The translations under genes and the position numbers were made by a program. The notes under the pieces are model-generated. The model worked only from the letters and a program-made list of their open reading frames with translations, searched no databases and had not been told where the DNA came from. This document shows, piece after piece, positions 8,293 to 14,198 of a stretch of DNA of 26,382 nt; position 1 is the stretch's first letter; every line of letters starts with the position of its first letter. Origin of the DNA: CAVSUR01 sp052143655 (GTDB taxonomy: Bacteria; Actinomycetota; Actinomycetes; Streptosporangiales; Streptosporangiaceae); contig JBKQSL010000120.1 of assembly GCA_052143655.1 (NCBI GenBank), positions 1-26,382 on the forward strand, written 5' to 3'.

Positions 8293-8302
8293 CCGTAGGT
8301 TA
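8293..8302 (+). promoter_or_regulatory. CCGTAGGTTA motif, half of the 12826-12847 operator
   Basis: The 10-mer CCGTAGGTTA between int and the next gene is identical to the right arm of the perfect inverted repeat at 12826-12847. It contains TAGGTT, which could be a -10 hexamer, so the shared motif may be a regulator site, a promoter element or both. Confidence 0.45.
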
Positions 8303-8309
8303 AGCGTCA

Positions 8310-8333
8310 GGCCCGGCACACAATGGCCGGGCC
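8310..8333. terminator. stem-loop downstream of int
   Basis: GGCCCGGC (8310-8317) and GCCGGGCC (8326-8333) form a perfect 8-bp stem with an 8-base loop, 87 bases after the integrase stop. No T-run follows; a terminator role is likely but not shown. Confidence 0.5.
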
Positions 8334-8440
8334 CGACAGTCATTCGACCTGACCCGCGGGCCAGGGCATGTACCCGTTGGAGCGAGTGCGTGCCTGCACA
8401 GAGTAACCCCCGCAGGTCCCTGAGTACACGAGGAACTCCC

Positions 8441-8719
8441 GTGACAGAGGACCGTGACCTGCGCCATGAGCTGGCGATGCTCGGCGCGCACTCCAAGTGG
8501 GCCAAGGAAACCGACCGAAGTGCGGCCACCCAGAAGGCGCGGGATGCCTTCCTGCGGACATTCGAGCCGGACCCGGAGATCGTCCCCGATCCCGTTCAGC
8601 GGCGCGAGATGGCCGAGCACGCCCTGGCCGCCCACATGGCCCGGATGAGGCTGGCCCGGCGGCGGAAAGCAACCGCGGAGGCGCAGGGGCCGTCCGCGGA
8701 CTCGGCGCTCCCGGCCTGA
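8441..8719 (+). CDS. small charged conserved-type hypothetical protein
   Basis: 92 residues from GTG 8441, preceded by GAGGA (8430-8434); the frame is open further upstream but without a ribosome site. The protein (VTEDRDLRHELAMLGAHSKW..., then TQKARDAFLRTFEPDPEIVPDP and EMAEHALAAHMARMRLARRRK) is helical and charged. It recalls a family of short actinomycete proteins with the pattern R..F...FE..VDP......R..RA..AR.A...RLA; that resemblance is from memory. Function unknown. It follows int in the same direction and precedes a strong hairpin, so it ends the int-side transcription unit. Confidence 0.72.
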   Translation: MTEDRDLRHELAMLGAHSKWAKETDRSAATQKARDAFLRTFEPDPEIVPDPVQRREMAEHALAAHMARMRLARRRKATAEAQGPSADSALPA

Positions 8720-8737
8720 GCCGGTGCCCGGAAAGCC

Positions 8738-8769
8738 GGGAGCCCGTCCGGTAGCAGGGACGGGCTCCC
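8738..8769. terminator. strong 12-bp stem-loop terminator
   Basis: GGGAGCCCGTCC (8738-8749) pairs perfectly with GGACGGGCTCCC (8758-8769) around an 8-base loop, 18 bases after the stop of the preceding gene. It separates the int unit from the zinc-finger/sprT cluster. Confidence 0.75.
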
Positions 8770-8870
8770 AATCGCCGTACGACCATTCCAGGGCCACGAC
8801 AGTACCGATCGTAGCCGACAGCAGGCAGAGAGCGCCTGATGCCCGGGTCCTGCCGCTTGCGTTCGCCAGC

Positions 8871-9041
8871 GTGGCCGAGCCGTGCGCGGGCCGCACCTGG
8901 CACGGGCTGATGTACCGCTGCGGTGCCTGCGGGGGGACGCACTTCGGCCGGTCGCGTCACGAGCTGACCTCGGGACCGCGCACTGCCCGGTGCGGCCGGA
9001 AGGTCTGGCTTGTCGTCGCCCGCGTCTATCGCGGCGGGTGA
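8871..9041 (+). CDS. short Cys/His-rich (zinc-ribbon-like) hypothetical protein
   Basis: Reading from GTG 8871 gives 56 residues containing MYRCGACGGTHFGRSRHEL and ARCGRKVWLVVARVYRGG. The Cys-x2-Cys-x3-His pattern followed by a lone Cys in a beta-rich tail resembles small zinc-ribbon proteins of actinomycete phages and plasmids. The open frame extends to 8724, but that would translate through the terminator hairpin. No convincing ribosome site is visible, and ATG 8910 is an alternative start. It ends four bases before the next gene, supporting an operon. Function unknown. Confidence 0.5.
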   Translation: MAEPCAGRTWHGLMYRCGACGGTHFGRSRHELTSGPRTARCGRKVWLVVARVYRGG

Positions 9042-9044
9042 GCC

Positions 9045-9533
9045 GTGCGATGCGGGCTCGACGCGACCGATTGCGCAGTGACCCATGTTGCCCCGGCGCT
9101 CGGCCTGCGCTGCACCAGGCCGGGCCAGTGGGCGGGCAAGTGCCCGGTCTGCGGAGGGAACTTCACTCTCGCAGTCAAGGGGCACCGCCTGGCCTGGTGC
9201 TGCTGGAGGAAACCAGCCCAGCACGACAAGGACGCCATACGCAATGCACTCGCGGCGCTGCTGCCCAGCTGCTTCACGGTGGGCACCAAGCGGAACACGA
9301 ACACAGTAGCCCGCGCCGAGCTCGAAAAGCTGCTCGGCCTGTCTGGTGCGGCCCTGACACTGCGGGTCGCCTGCCTCGCCTGGGACTGCTCGCCGGAAGA
9401 AGCGGCCGCGCGACTCAAGATGGCCGGGCGCACATACCGCAGAGCAGTTGTCCAGCAACCAGAACGCGGCCATTTTTGGCCAGGAACCAATAGTGAACAT
9501 CTGGCCAGATCTGGCCACGCCAAAGACAACTGA
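9045..9533 (+). CDS. hypothetical protein with CHC2-like zinc-finger pattern and C-terminal helical domain
   Basis: 162 residues from GTG 9045. Residues ~22-58 (LRCTRPGQWAGKCPVCGG, then NFTLAVKGHRLAWCCWRKPA) recall the primase-type zinc motif in which a CPxC/H...L.V...W.CH segment precedes a helix; the similarity is by eye only. Residues ~90-140 (AELEKLLGLSGAALTLRV ... EEAAARLKMAGRTYRRAV) look like a helix-turn-helix that could bind DNA. It may be a replication or regulatory accessory protein, but no function is claimed. One copy of a 16-bp palindrome lies inside the 3' end of the gene and a second follows the stop directly. Confidence 0.68.
   Translation: MRCGLDATDCAVTHVAPALGLRCTRPGQWAGKCPVCGGNFTLAVKGHRLAWCCWRKPAQHDKDAIRNALAALLPSCFTVGTKRNTNTVARAELEKLLGLSGAALTLRVACLAWDCSPEEAAARLKMAGRTYRRAVVQQPERGHFWPGTNSEHLARSGHAKDN
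9502..9517. promoter_or_regulatory. 16-bp palindrome TGGCCAGATCTGGCCA, copy 1
   Basis: A perfect 16-bp palindrome inside the 3' end of the preceding gene. An isolated half-site (TGGCCAG) lies at 9477-9483. Confidence 0.7.
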
Positions 9534-9536
9534 CCG

Positions 9537-9552
9537 TGGCCAGATCTGGCCA
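9537..9552. promoter_or_regulatory. 16-bp palindrome TGGCCAGATCTGGCCA, copy 2
   Basis: Identical to copy 1, offset by 35 bases, between the stop at 9533 and the sprT-like start. The pair looks like a dimer-binding operator for a repressor that controls the downstream peptidase gene. Confidence 0.7.
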
Positions 9553-9580
9553 AGACATGCAGGTCAGAACGGAGTGAATG

Positions 9581-10312
9581 ATGGACTTGACGAATAGTGC
9601 TATTTTGGAGTCGCGCCAGCGACGATACGGGGGCCCGGCTAAGAATGCACGTGCGAAGGTCCGGGCGTCTCATCCGGCCCGCATCACAGCCGCACCTGAC
9701 TGTCACTTGCAGTTGGAAGTTACAAAGCCGACTCATGCGCTCTACGCCTCCGCCGCGTCGCTGCTATGGGGAGAGGCAGGCAAGTTCGCCGCAGCGGAGT
9801 TCGACAGGCTGAACCGGGAACTATTTGCCGGCTCGATCCCGCCAATGCCGCTCATCATCGCCATGACCCCCTACGGCCACTGCATCGGCATGACCATGTC
9901 CGCGAGCTGGCTTGCCTCGCCGCGGATCACGCTGGCACCGGAGATATTCAACGGGAGCCGGAGGCTACGCGGCGGCCCGCGACAGGTCGCAGACGTCCTG
10001 GCACACGAGATGGTGCACGCGGCCCTGATGCTCCGGGGCGAGAACGCGGACCACAACGAGCCGCCCTGGTGCGCCATGATCACCGAGCTGTCACCGGACC
10101 TGACGGGCCGCAGCATCCTCGCGCGTCCAGTCCGGACACGACGGGTACCCAATCCGGCGCGAGAAGCCGACCCGGCGGCACCGAAGTCCATCGTCCGGCG
10201 CATGCCCGATCCGGGAGCACTGTCACAGCTGGATCTCGCACGCTGGCCGCATTCCCTGCGACCGGCTGACTGGTACGAGACCGACCGGTCAATACACGCC
10301 CCCGCCTACTGA
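9581..10312 (+). CDS. SprT-like zinc metallopeptidase
   Basis: 243 residues from ATG 9581 (GGAG at 9571-9574, spacing six; the adjacent ATG 9578 is possible). The SprT-like core runs from ~70 to ~170: AEFDRLNRELFAGSIPPMPL, PYGHCIGMT, RITLAPEIF and VADVLAHEMVHAALM. HEMVH at ~142-146 supplies two zinc-binding His and the catalytic Glu. DHNEPPWCAMITEL supplies a plausible third ligand. SprT/Spartan proteins are DNA-dependent proteases that digest DNA-protein crosslinks in other systems; that role here is only inference. The N-terminal ~50 and C-terminal ~70 residues are basic or Pro-rich and match nothing I recognise. Codon use near the 5' end is less GC-biased than the host's, in keeping with foreign origin. 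A pair of 16-bp palindromes precedes it. Confidence 0.85.
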   Translation: MDLTNSAILESRQRRYGGPAKNARAKVRASHPARITAAPDCHLQLEVTKPTHALYASAASLLWGEAGKFAAAEFDRLNRELFAGSIPPMPLIIAMTPYGHCIGMTMSASWLASPRITLAPEIFNGSRRLRGGPRQVADVLAHEMVHAALMLRGENADHNEPPWCAMITELSPDLTGRSILARPVRTRRVPNPAREADPAAPKSIVRRMPDPGALSQLDLARWPHSLRPADWYETDRSIHAPAY

Positions 10313-10337
10313 CACTTCCAGTTAGGAGTTACACCGC

Positions 10338-10553
10338 ATGACCGCTAACACCGCGCTCGCCGCGCAGCTCGTGACCGAGGCAAACGAAGCAGCATCACGA
10401 CGCCGCGCCCTGCTATGCGCCTCAACAGCCCTGGGCACGACGGCAAGCGTCCCAGCCGCGAGGGAAGTCCTCAGCCAATGGGACGGCCCGGCAGCAGTCC
10501 GCGATGACGCAATCGGAATCCTCGACGCGCTCACATCGTCGCTGCCGGGCTGA
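10338..10553 (+). CDS. hypothetical 71-residue protein
   Basis: Starts at ATG 10338 behind AGGAG (10324-10328) and ends two bases before the next gene, so it sits in the sprT transcription unit. The protein is Ala-rich and helical (TANTALAAQLVTEANEAASR...), has no recognised motif and no signal peptide. Function unknown. Confidence 0.65.
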   Translation: MTANTALAAQLVTEANEAASRRRALLCASTALGTTASVPAAREVLSQWDGPAAVRDDAIGILDALTSSLPG

Positions 10554-10555
10554 CC

Positions 10556-11095
10556 GTGGACGGCCCGCACCCGAAACGCTGCTCGCTTTGCCAGCGCATA
10601 CTCCCGTCAAGCGCGTTCTACTGGAGCCCGTCGCGGCCGACCGGGAGCGGGCCCTGCCGTGAATGCGACCGCGCGAGGCAGGCCGCGCGGCGGGCCCGGC
10701 TGGCCGGGCAGCCGGACGTAGCCGCGGAACTGGAGCGGGCCGCCGAGGCGCAGCGCCAGGCCGAGCTGGAGCGCCAGGCCGAGCAGGAGCGGGCCGTCGA
10801 GCAGGCCCGCCAGGACGCCGAGGCCGCGAGGCGACGGGCCGCCGCAGTAGACGTCCCCGCGCGGCTGACCGCGATCCGGGCCAGCATCGACCGCGACCGC
10901 CAGGCCGCGCAGGCCGCAGCAGCAGCACGCCGCGGCCTGCTGACCGCCGGGCACGGCGTGGTAACCGTCGACCTGCCGTGTTGCGTACCGGAATCATGGG
11001 ACGCCGGACTGCATCACAGCAGGTCATGCCCGGTGCGGCCCCGGCGGCCGGTCAGGCTGGCCAGACAGGCGGAATCCCCGGCCAGGACGGGCTGA
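10556..11095 (+). CDS. zinc-finger/coiled-coil hypothetical protein
   Basis: 179 residues from GTG 10556, two bases after the previous stop. Residues ~9-45 (RCSLCQRILPSSAFYWS ... GPCRECDRARQAARRA) form a Cys-x2-Cys...Cys-x2-Cys knuckle of the kind found in phage and plasmid proteins and next to HNH/endonuclease VII-like domains; no nuclease residues are visible here. Residues ~55-95 are a Glu/Gln/Arg-rich predicted coiled coil built on AELERQAE-type repeats. A second Cys pair (PCCVPESW...CPVRP) lies near the C-terminus. Function unknown; nucleic-acid binding is the natural guess. Confidence 0.7.
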   Translation: MDGPHPKRCSLCQRILPSSAFYWSPSRPTGSGPCRECDRARQAARRARLAGQPDVAAELERAAEAQRQAELERQAEQERAVEQARQDAEAARRRAAAVDVPARLTAIRASIDRDRQAAQAAAAARRGLLTAGHGVVTVDLPCCVPESWDAGLHHSRSCPVRPRRPVRLARQAESPARTG

Positions 11096-11103
11096 CCGGG
11101 GAT
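11074..11103. terminator. stem-loop between convergent genes
   Basis: ATCCCCGG (11074-11081) and CCGGGGAT (11096-11103) form a perfect 8-bp stem with a 14-base loop. It overlaps the + strand stop codon and lies 20 bases from the end of the convergent ATPase gene, so it could serve both. Confidence 0.5.
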
Positions 11104-11122
11104 CCTCTGCTAGCCGGAAGGT

Positions 11123-12256
11123 TTAGCCCAGGTCAGAGGCATGATCCACTTCCGGCGGCGACCAGAGCGGCGCGAGCTGGCTGATCGTGTAGCCCTGCGC
11201 ACTCCGGCCCTCGGCCGAAAGCCAGATCTTCCTCGGCGCGATCCCGAACGGCGCGAGGTAACGCGCCAGCTCGGTGCCCGCGCGCGCGGGCTGCGGGAAG
11301 ATGGCGCGCCACGGGCCGCCCGGCAGTCCGGCCAGCCGCTCGGCCAGCTCCGAGGACCGCATCTGGCTGCCAGCCCAGCACGTCCTGATGTCGGCGATCA
11401 GGCGCTCAGCAGGCGTGACCTTCGGCCCGTCATCGTCGCGGCCGAGCAGGAGTGCCCGGACTGCGGCGCGGATCCGCTCCGGCCACTCCCCGCCCGCGAC
11501 CTCAGCGACCGCCAGCAGCGGCTCGGCAATTTCCTCTGCGCGGTTGACCAGGCCCTCGGGAACGTCCGGCCAGCACTCAACGATGTCAGTCGCACTGGCG
11601 GCGCCCCAGCTAGCGAGTGCCTCCCGGATCGCCGCGGCGCCAGCCGCATGCAGACGGGACCGGAACCGCTCCACCGACCCCCCTTCGGCGGGAACCATGT
11701 CGATCATGAAACTGCGAGACCTGAGCGTGTCGAGTGCCGGGTTGCCGCGCAGGACGCTCGCCAGGCCAGCCATGACCACAGGGCCGTAGACCGGCACCTT
11801 CTTGCCTGCCCGCCGGTAGCAGCCTGCCGGGGTGTAGCCGGCATTGAGCACGGCCCGCATGCCGGCAGGACCGGCGCCGTTGCCGATCACCAGGTCCATC
11901 TCGTCCAGGCCGACGGTCGGATGGTCCGTGCCGATCATCTGCGCGAGCGCGGGCGCGGTGATGTCGGCTGTCATCTCAGCGCGCGGGCACAGAGACAAGA
12001 TCATTTCCATGCAATGAGTCTTGCCGCTGTCCTTCGTCGCCCCGGTCACGATCAGCCGCGGCCAGGCGCCATGCAGGAGAACGCGGTCCCGGTCCGTGAC
12101 GTGGCACCCGGCCGCCCAGGCAACCGCGAGGTTGGCCGAGTGCTCATCGGGCCACCGGACGAATCGCCCGAGCCAGGACTTCGCTGCGTCCAGCGTCGCC
12201 GCGCCGGATGCCTCGGGGACCGCGGCCAGGCGCCGGGCGGCCGTGCGGGCGGTCAT
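11123..12256 (-). CDS. P-loop ATPase with C-terminal DUF3631-like domain
   Basis: 377 residues from ATG 12256, which overlaps the upstream stop (ATGA). Walker A is GATKDSGKT (~72-80) and Walker B is VGLDEMD (Asp118-Glu119). The C-terminal ~120 residues (AERLIADIRTCW ... SSELAERLAGLPGGPWR ... LARYLAPFGIAPRKIWL ... GYTISQL) match the DUF3631 pattern of actinobacterial plasmid and phage proteins, recalled from the family. DUF3631 proteins are usually linked to primase or helicase-like modules, so a part in element replication or maintenance is plausible but unproven. Longer upstream frames (to 12367) are rejected because they overlap the small gene at 12253-12435. Confidence 0.85.
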   Translation of the reverse strand: MTARTAARRLAAVPEASGAATLDAAKSWLGRFVRWPDEHSANLAVAWAAGCHVTDRDRVLLHGAWPRLIVTGATKDSGKTHCMEMILSLCPRAEMTADITAPALAQMIGTDHPTVGLDEMDLVIGNGAGPAGMRAVLNAGYTPAGCYRRAGKKVPVYGPVVMAGLASVLRGNPALDTLRSRSFMIDMVPAEGGSVERFRSRLHAAGAAAIREALASWGAASATDIVECWPDVPEGLVNRAEEIAEPLLAVAEVAGGEWPERIRAAVRALLLGRDDDGPKVTPAERLIADIRTCWAGSQMRSSELAERLAGLPGGPWRAIFPQPARAGTELARYLAPFGIAPRKIWLSAEGRSAQGYTISQLAPLWSPPEVDHASDLG

Positions 12257-12435
12257 GACTGCACCGCCGCGTCCAGCTCGGCACGAGCCTGGCACGCCGC
12301 GGCGTCGCCGCAGACCAGGACCGACCAGTTCACCTTGAGCGATGAGACCGGCGCCAGGACGCCGCACCAGTCGCAGCAGCCGACCGGCTCAGGCGCCAGC
12401 TCGGCCAGCTCGGGCATGTGTAGTGTGACAGTCAT
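12253..12435 (-). CDS. 60-residue Cys-rich hypothetical protein
   Basis: Starts at ATG 12435, with GAGGAG (reverse complement of 12444-12449) eight bases upstream, and overlaps the ATPase start by four bases, so the two are translationally coupled. The core CCDWCGVLAPVSSLKVNW followed by CGDAAACQAR is a two-Cys-pair zinc-knuckle pattern. Function unknown. The coupling suggests a partner or loader of the ATPase. Confidence 0.7.
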   Translation of the reverse strand: MTVTLHMPELAELAPEPVGCCDWCGVLAPVSSLKVNWSVLVCGDAAACQARAELDAAVQS

Positions 12436-12748
12436 CGAGATCACTCCTCGGTCATGTCCCCGGTCAGTTCGCGCTGGCGCGGGGACGCTTGGACTTGCCC
12501 TAGTCGATGACGACCTCGTGAATGGCGCAGCGGCGCGCGGGCACGCGGGCATGACTGACGCCCGGCCCGACCATCCATGAAATCATCATGGGAAAACAAT
12601 ACCGCCGCGGCTAATCCGGCGTCCAGAGCAATTCGCCAATTCCCGGCGACAATTCCGGGCGACGGCCGCGACCATTCAGGCGACCGGCGGAGGGCCCTGC
12701 CCGGCCATTTAAATCGTGCCGCGAGAGAAACTGGCGCGCGAATCGGCG

Positions 12749-12793
12749 CCGCGATTCCGGTCACAGTCGGTAACCGCGATTCCGGTCACAGTC
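12749..12793 (+). repeat. 20-bp direct repeat, two copies, 25-bp period
   Basis: CCGCGATTCCGGTCACAGTC occurs at 12749-12768 and 12774-12793. The second copy runs into GTCAC-AGTCC-GTGAC (12785-12799), a small inverted repeat. The iteron-like spacing of about two and a half turns suggests protein binding. Confidence 0.85.
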
Positions 12794-12804
12794 CGTGACG
12801 GGCA

Positions 12805-12824
12805 AGCTGAACCGTGGTTCAGCT
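12805..12824. promoter_or_regulatory. perfect inverted repeat AGCTGAACC-GT-GGTTCAGCT
   Basis: Nine-base arms with a 2-base spacer, directly beside the next inverted repeat. It fits a dimeric regulator site. Confidence 0.7.
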
Positions 12825-12825
12825 C

Positions 12826-12847
12826 TAACCTACGGTCCCGTAGGTTA
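12826..12847. promoter_or_regulatory. perfect inverted repeat TAACCTACGG-TC-CCGTAGGTTA
   Basis: Ten-base arms with a 2-base spacer. One arm recurs exactly at 8293-8302, downstream of int, which suggests one element-encoded regulator acting at both loci. TAGGTT within the arms could also be a -10 box on each strand. Confidence 0.7.
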
Positions 12848-12909
12848 CCCGCCCGTAGATTCCAGGACCCCGATCACGCACAGTAATAACGGACACCAGG
12901 GCATGAACA

Positions 12910-12940
12910 GGGGGGGAGGGGTCAAAACGGGCAATCGGGG
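12910..12940 (+). other. potential G-quadruplex
   Basis: Four G tracts (7, 4, 3 and 4 G) with loops of 1, 7 and 5 bases fit the G3+N1-7 rule on the + strand. It lies upstream of the rightward gene at 13033. Confidence 0.5.
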
Positions 12941-13032
12941 CCTCCCAGACCCACCACCCTGAACTTGGTTTTATCCACTGACGTGCCGGGGGTCACGTGA
13001 CGCTGCGTGCACGCGGCGGCTAGCCTGGGCGC

Positions 13033-13443
13033 ATGGCTGATATGCCGAGCGTAAGGCAGGCGCGGCGCCGCGCGCACCTGCGGGGCGACCACCGCCTTTG
13101 CGGGCCGAAGTGCCTGGCCGGGCGGGTGCAGGATGCCGTGGACGCCGCTGAGCGGCCCGGTACGGTGTCCGCGGCGGTCGCGGCGTTCGCGGAGACGGTC
13201 TCCTTCCCGCCCTCGGACCCGCGTTCCGTGACGCTCGCGTGCGCGACGGCGCTGGCCGAGCTGGTCGATGCCGGCGTCGCGCCGGTGCTGGCCTCCGGGC
13301 AGGTATCAACGATGGTGGCGGCCCTGGGCCGGTTCCCCGGTGACGGGCCGTCACCACTCGACACGGCGCGGGCCAGGGTGGCGGCGAAGCAGGTAGAGCT
13401 CGCGGTGGCGTTCTCGGACAAGCGGAAAGGTGACGCATCGTGA
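13033..13443 (+). CDS. hypothetical protein (136 residues)
   Basis: Starts at ATG 13033, six bases after TAGCCT (13021-13026), a good -10 hexamer, and has no Shine-Dalgarno, so the mRNA is probably leaderless. The N-terminus (RQARRRAHLRGDHRLCGPKC) has a basic stretch followed by H-x4-C-x3-C, perhaps metal binding; the rest is Ala-rich and helical. The short Arg-rich/GDH..C N-terminus recalls small phage-type proteins but no family is claimed. It overlaps the next gene by four bases (GTGA). Confidence 0.68.
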   Translation: MADMPSVRQARRRAHLRGDHRLCGPKCLAGRVQDAVDAAERPGTVSAAVAAFAETVSFPPSDPRSVTLACATALAELVDAGVAPVLASGQVSTMVAALGRFPGDGPSPLDTARARVAAKQVELAVAFSDKRKGDAS

Positions 13444-13628
13444 CAACCATGCTGGATGAGCGGGCCATGAGGTTCGGCCCGGAGTTGCGAGACGCGTTGG
13501 AGTACGCGACGGCGGTCCTGGATACGGAGCGTAACGCGAATATGCGCACAAGAATTGCGCGGGAATTGCGCGGGCTGCTCGGGGATATTGACGGCGGCCC
13601 GCAATTGCCCGCCATTCTGATTCTCTGA
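13440..13628 (+). CDS. hypothetical protein (62 residues)
   Basis: GTG 13440 overlaps the previous stop (GTGA), indicating translational coupling. The protein (TTMLDERAMRFGPELRDALE...) is a single predicted amphipathic helical unit ending in LPAILIL. A tandem 11-bp repeat GAATTGCGCGG (13552-13562 and 13563-13573) lies within it. Function unknown. Confidence 0.6.
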   Translation: MTTMLDERAMRFGPELRDALEYATAVLDTERNANMRTRIARELRGLLGDIDGGPQLPAILIL

Positions 13629-13931
13629 GGCGCTGGCCGGGCGGGTAATTCCGGGCCTGCTGTTTAAATGCCCGGGGGTGACCGGCGCCCGGACATCTTT
13701 CAAGATTGTGACACATTCTTGAAACCAGGGCGCTTCCGCCTGCTGGCGCGGGCGCGCGGCGGTAGGCTTGTGCTCGCACCCTCGTAGTCGCCGGGCCCGC
13801 AGTTGGGGGGCCCGGGCTGCCGGCTGCGGGCGCCGCATCTGGCCGGGTTCCGCTCTGGCGGCATCCACGTCACAGGGACCCTCCCCAGGGCGGCACCCGG
13901 CCAGGCCCCAGGACAAGCGAGGGGAGACCCG
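13629..13931. other. 303-bp intergenic region upstream of the gene at 13932
   Basis: No convincing gene. It contains a 27-bp operator-like palindrome (13698-13724) and a TAGGCT -10-like hexamer (13763-13768), leaving a leader of ~160 bases before the ATG at 13932. Confidence 0.5.
13698..13724. promoter_or_regulatory. 27-bp operator-like palindrome
   Basis: Arms TTTCAAGA and TCTTGAAA flank an inner TGTG-A-CACA pair; 12 of the 13 positions pair around the central A. It is AT-rich against a very GC-rich background and ~230 bases upstream of the next gene. Confidence 0.75.
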
Positions 13932-14198
13932 ATGGCCGTCAGCGGCAAGAGCAACTTCTCTGGCAAGCAGGCCAAAAGGCCCGATTTGTTCATCGGCGTT
14001 CCCGGCGTCTCGGCACCTCCGATCGCCTCCACCGAGGTGAAGCGGCCCGCAGTGGTGAGCCATCCGGGCGATTCCCTGGTGACGCCGGGACCGGCCCAGG
14101 CGCCGGGCAGCCTCAAGTCGGGCCGTCCCGGGAAAGCCGACCCGGCCCCGTCCGTTGCCGCTTCCGGGCCTGTCGGCCTGCAGCACCAGGAGACCTGA
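13932..14198 (+). CDS. hypothetical Pro/Ser-rich protein (88 residues)
   Basis: Starts at ATG 13932 behind GGGGAG (13921-13926). The protein (MAVSGKSNFSGKQAKRPDLF ...) is low in predicted structure, rich in Pro, Ser, Gly and Lys, and has no recognised motif, signal peptide or membrane segment. Its stop overlaps the next ATG (TGATG). Function unknown; possibly a small DNA-binding or adaptor protein for the next gene product. Confidence 0.65.
   Translation: MAVSGKSNFSGKQAKRPDLFIGVPGVSAPPIASTEVKRPAVVSHPGDSLVTPGPAQAPGSLKSGRPGKADPAPSVAASGPVGLQHQET

Larger units (their letters stand above)
12436..13032. other. 597-bp divergent intergenic regulatory/possible origin region
   Basis: No convincing gene. 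It lies between leftward (12435) and rightward (13033) genes and holds three CAATTC boxes (12629, 12637, 12650; the last two head 13-bp near-identical tandem units at 12637-12649 and 12650-12662). It also holds a 20-bp direct repeat, two perfect inverted repeats, a potential G-quadruplex and a -10-like TAGCCT. This concentration is typical of an operator, an origin or a cis-acting transfer locus; the sequence alone does not say which. Confidence 0.6.

Noticed and set aside
8571..8578. GACCCGGA-like octamer (known TraB recognition unit of some Streptomyces plasmids)
   Set aside because: Only isolated copies occur, within coding sequence (also near 5450 and 14587), not clustered as a transfer locus requires.
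8724..8870. N-terminal extension of the small zinc-ribbon gene
   Set aside because: It would translate through a perfect 12-bp terminator hairpin and has no ribosome site.
11141..12580. 479-aa open frame on the + strand
   Set aside because: Shadow of the DUF3631-type ATPase, which has Walker A and B motifs and a coupled upstream gene.
12590..12850. CRISPR array
   Set aside because: The 20-bp direct repeat has only two copies with a 5-base gap; no spacers and no cas genes.
13020..14186. 388-aa open frame on the - strand
   Set aside because: Runs antisense through three + strand genes with good starts and overlaps, and across the 27-bp palindrome; no family resemblance.
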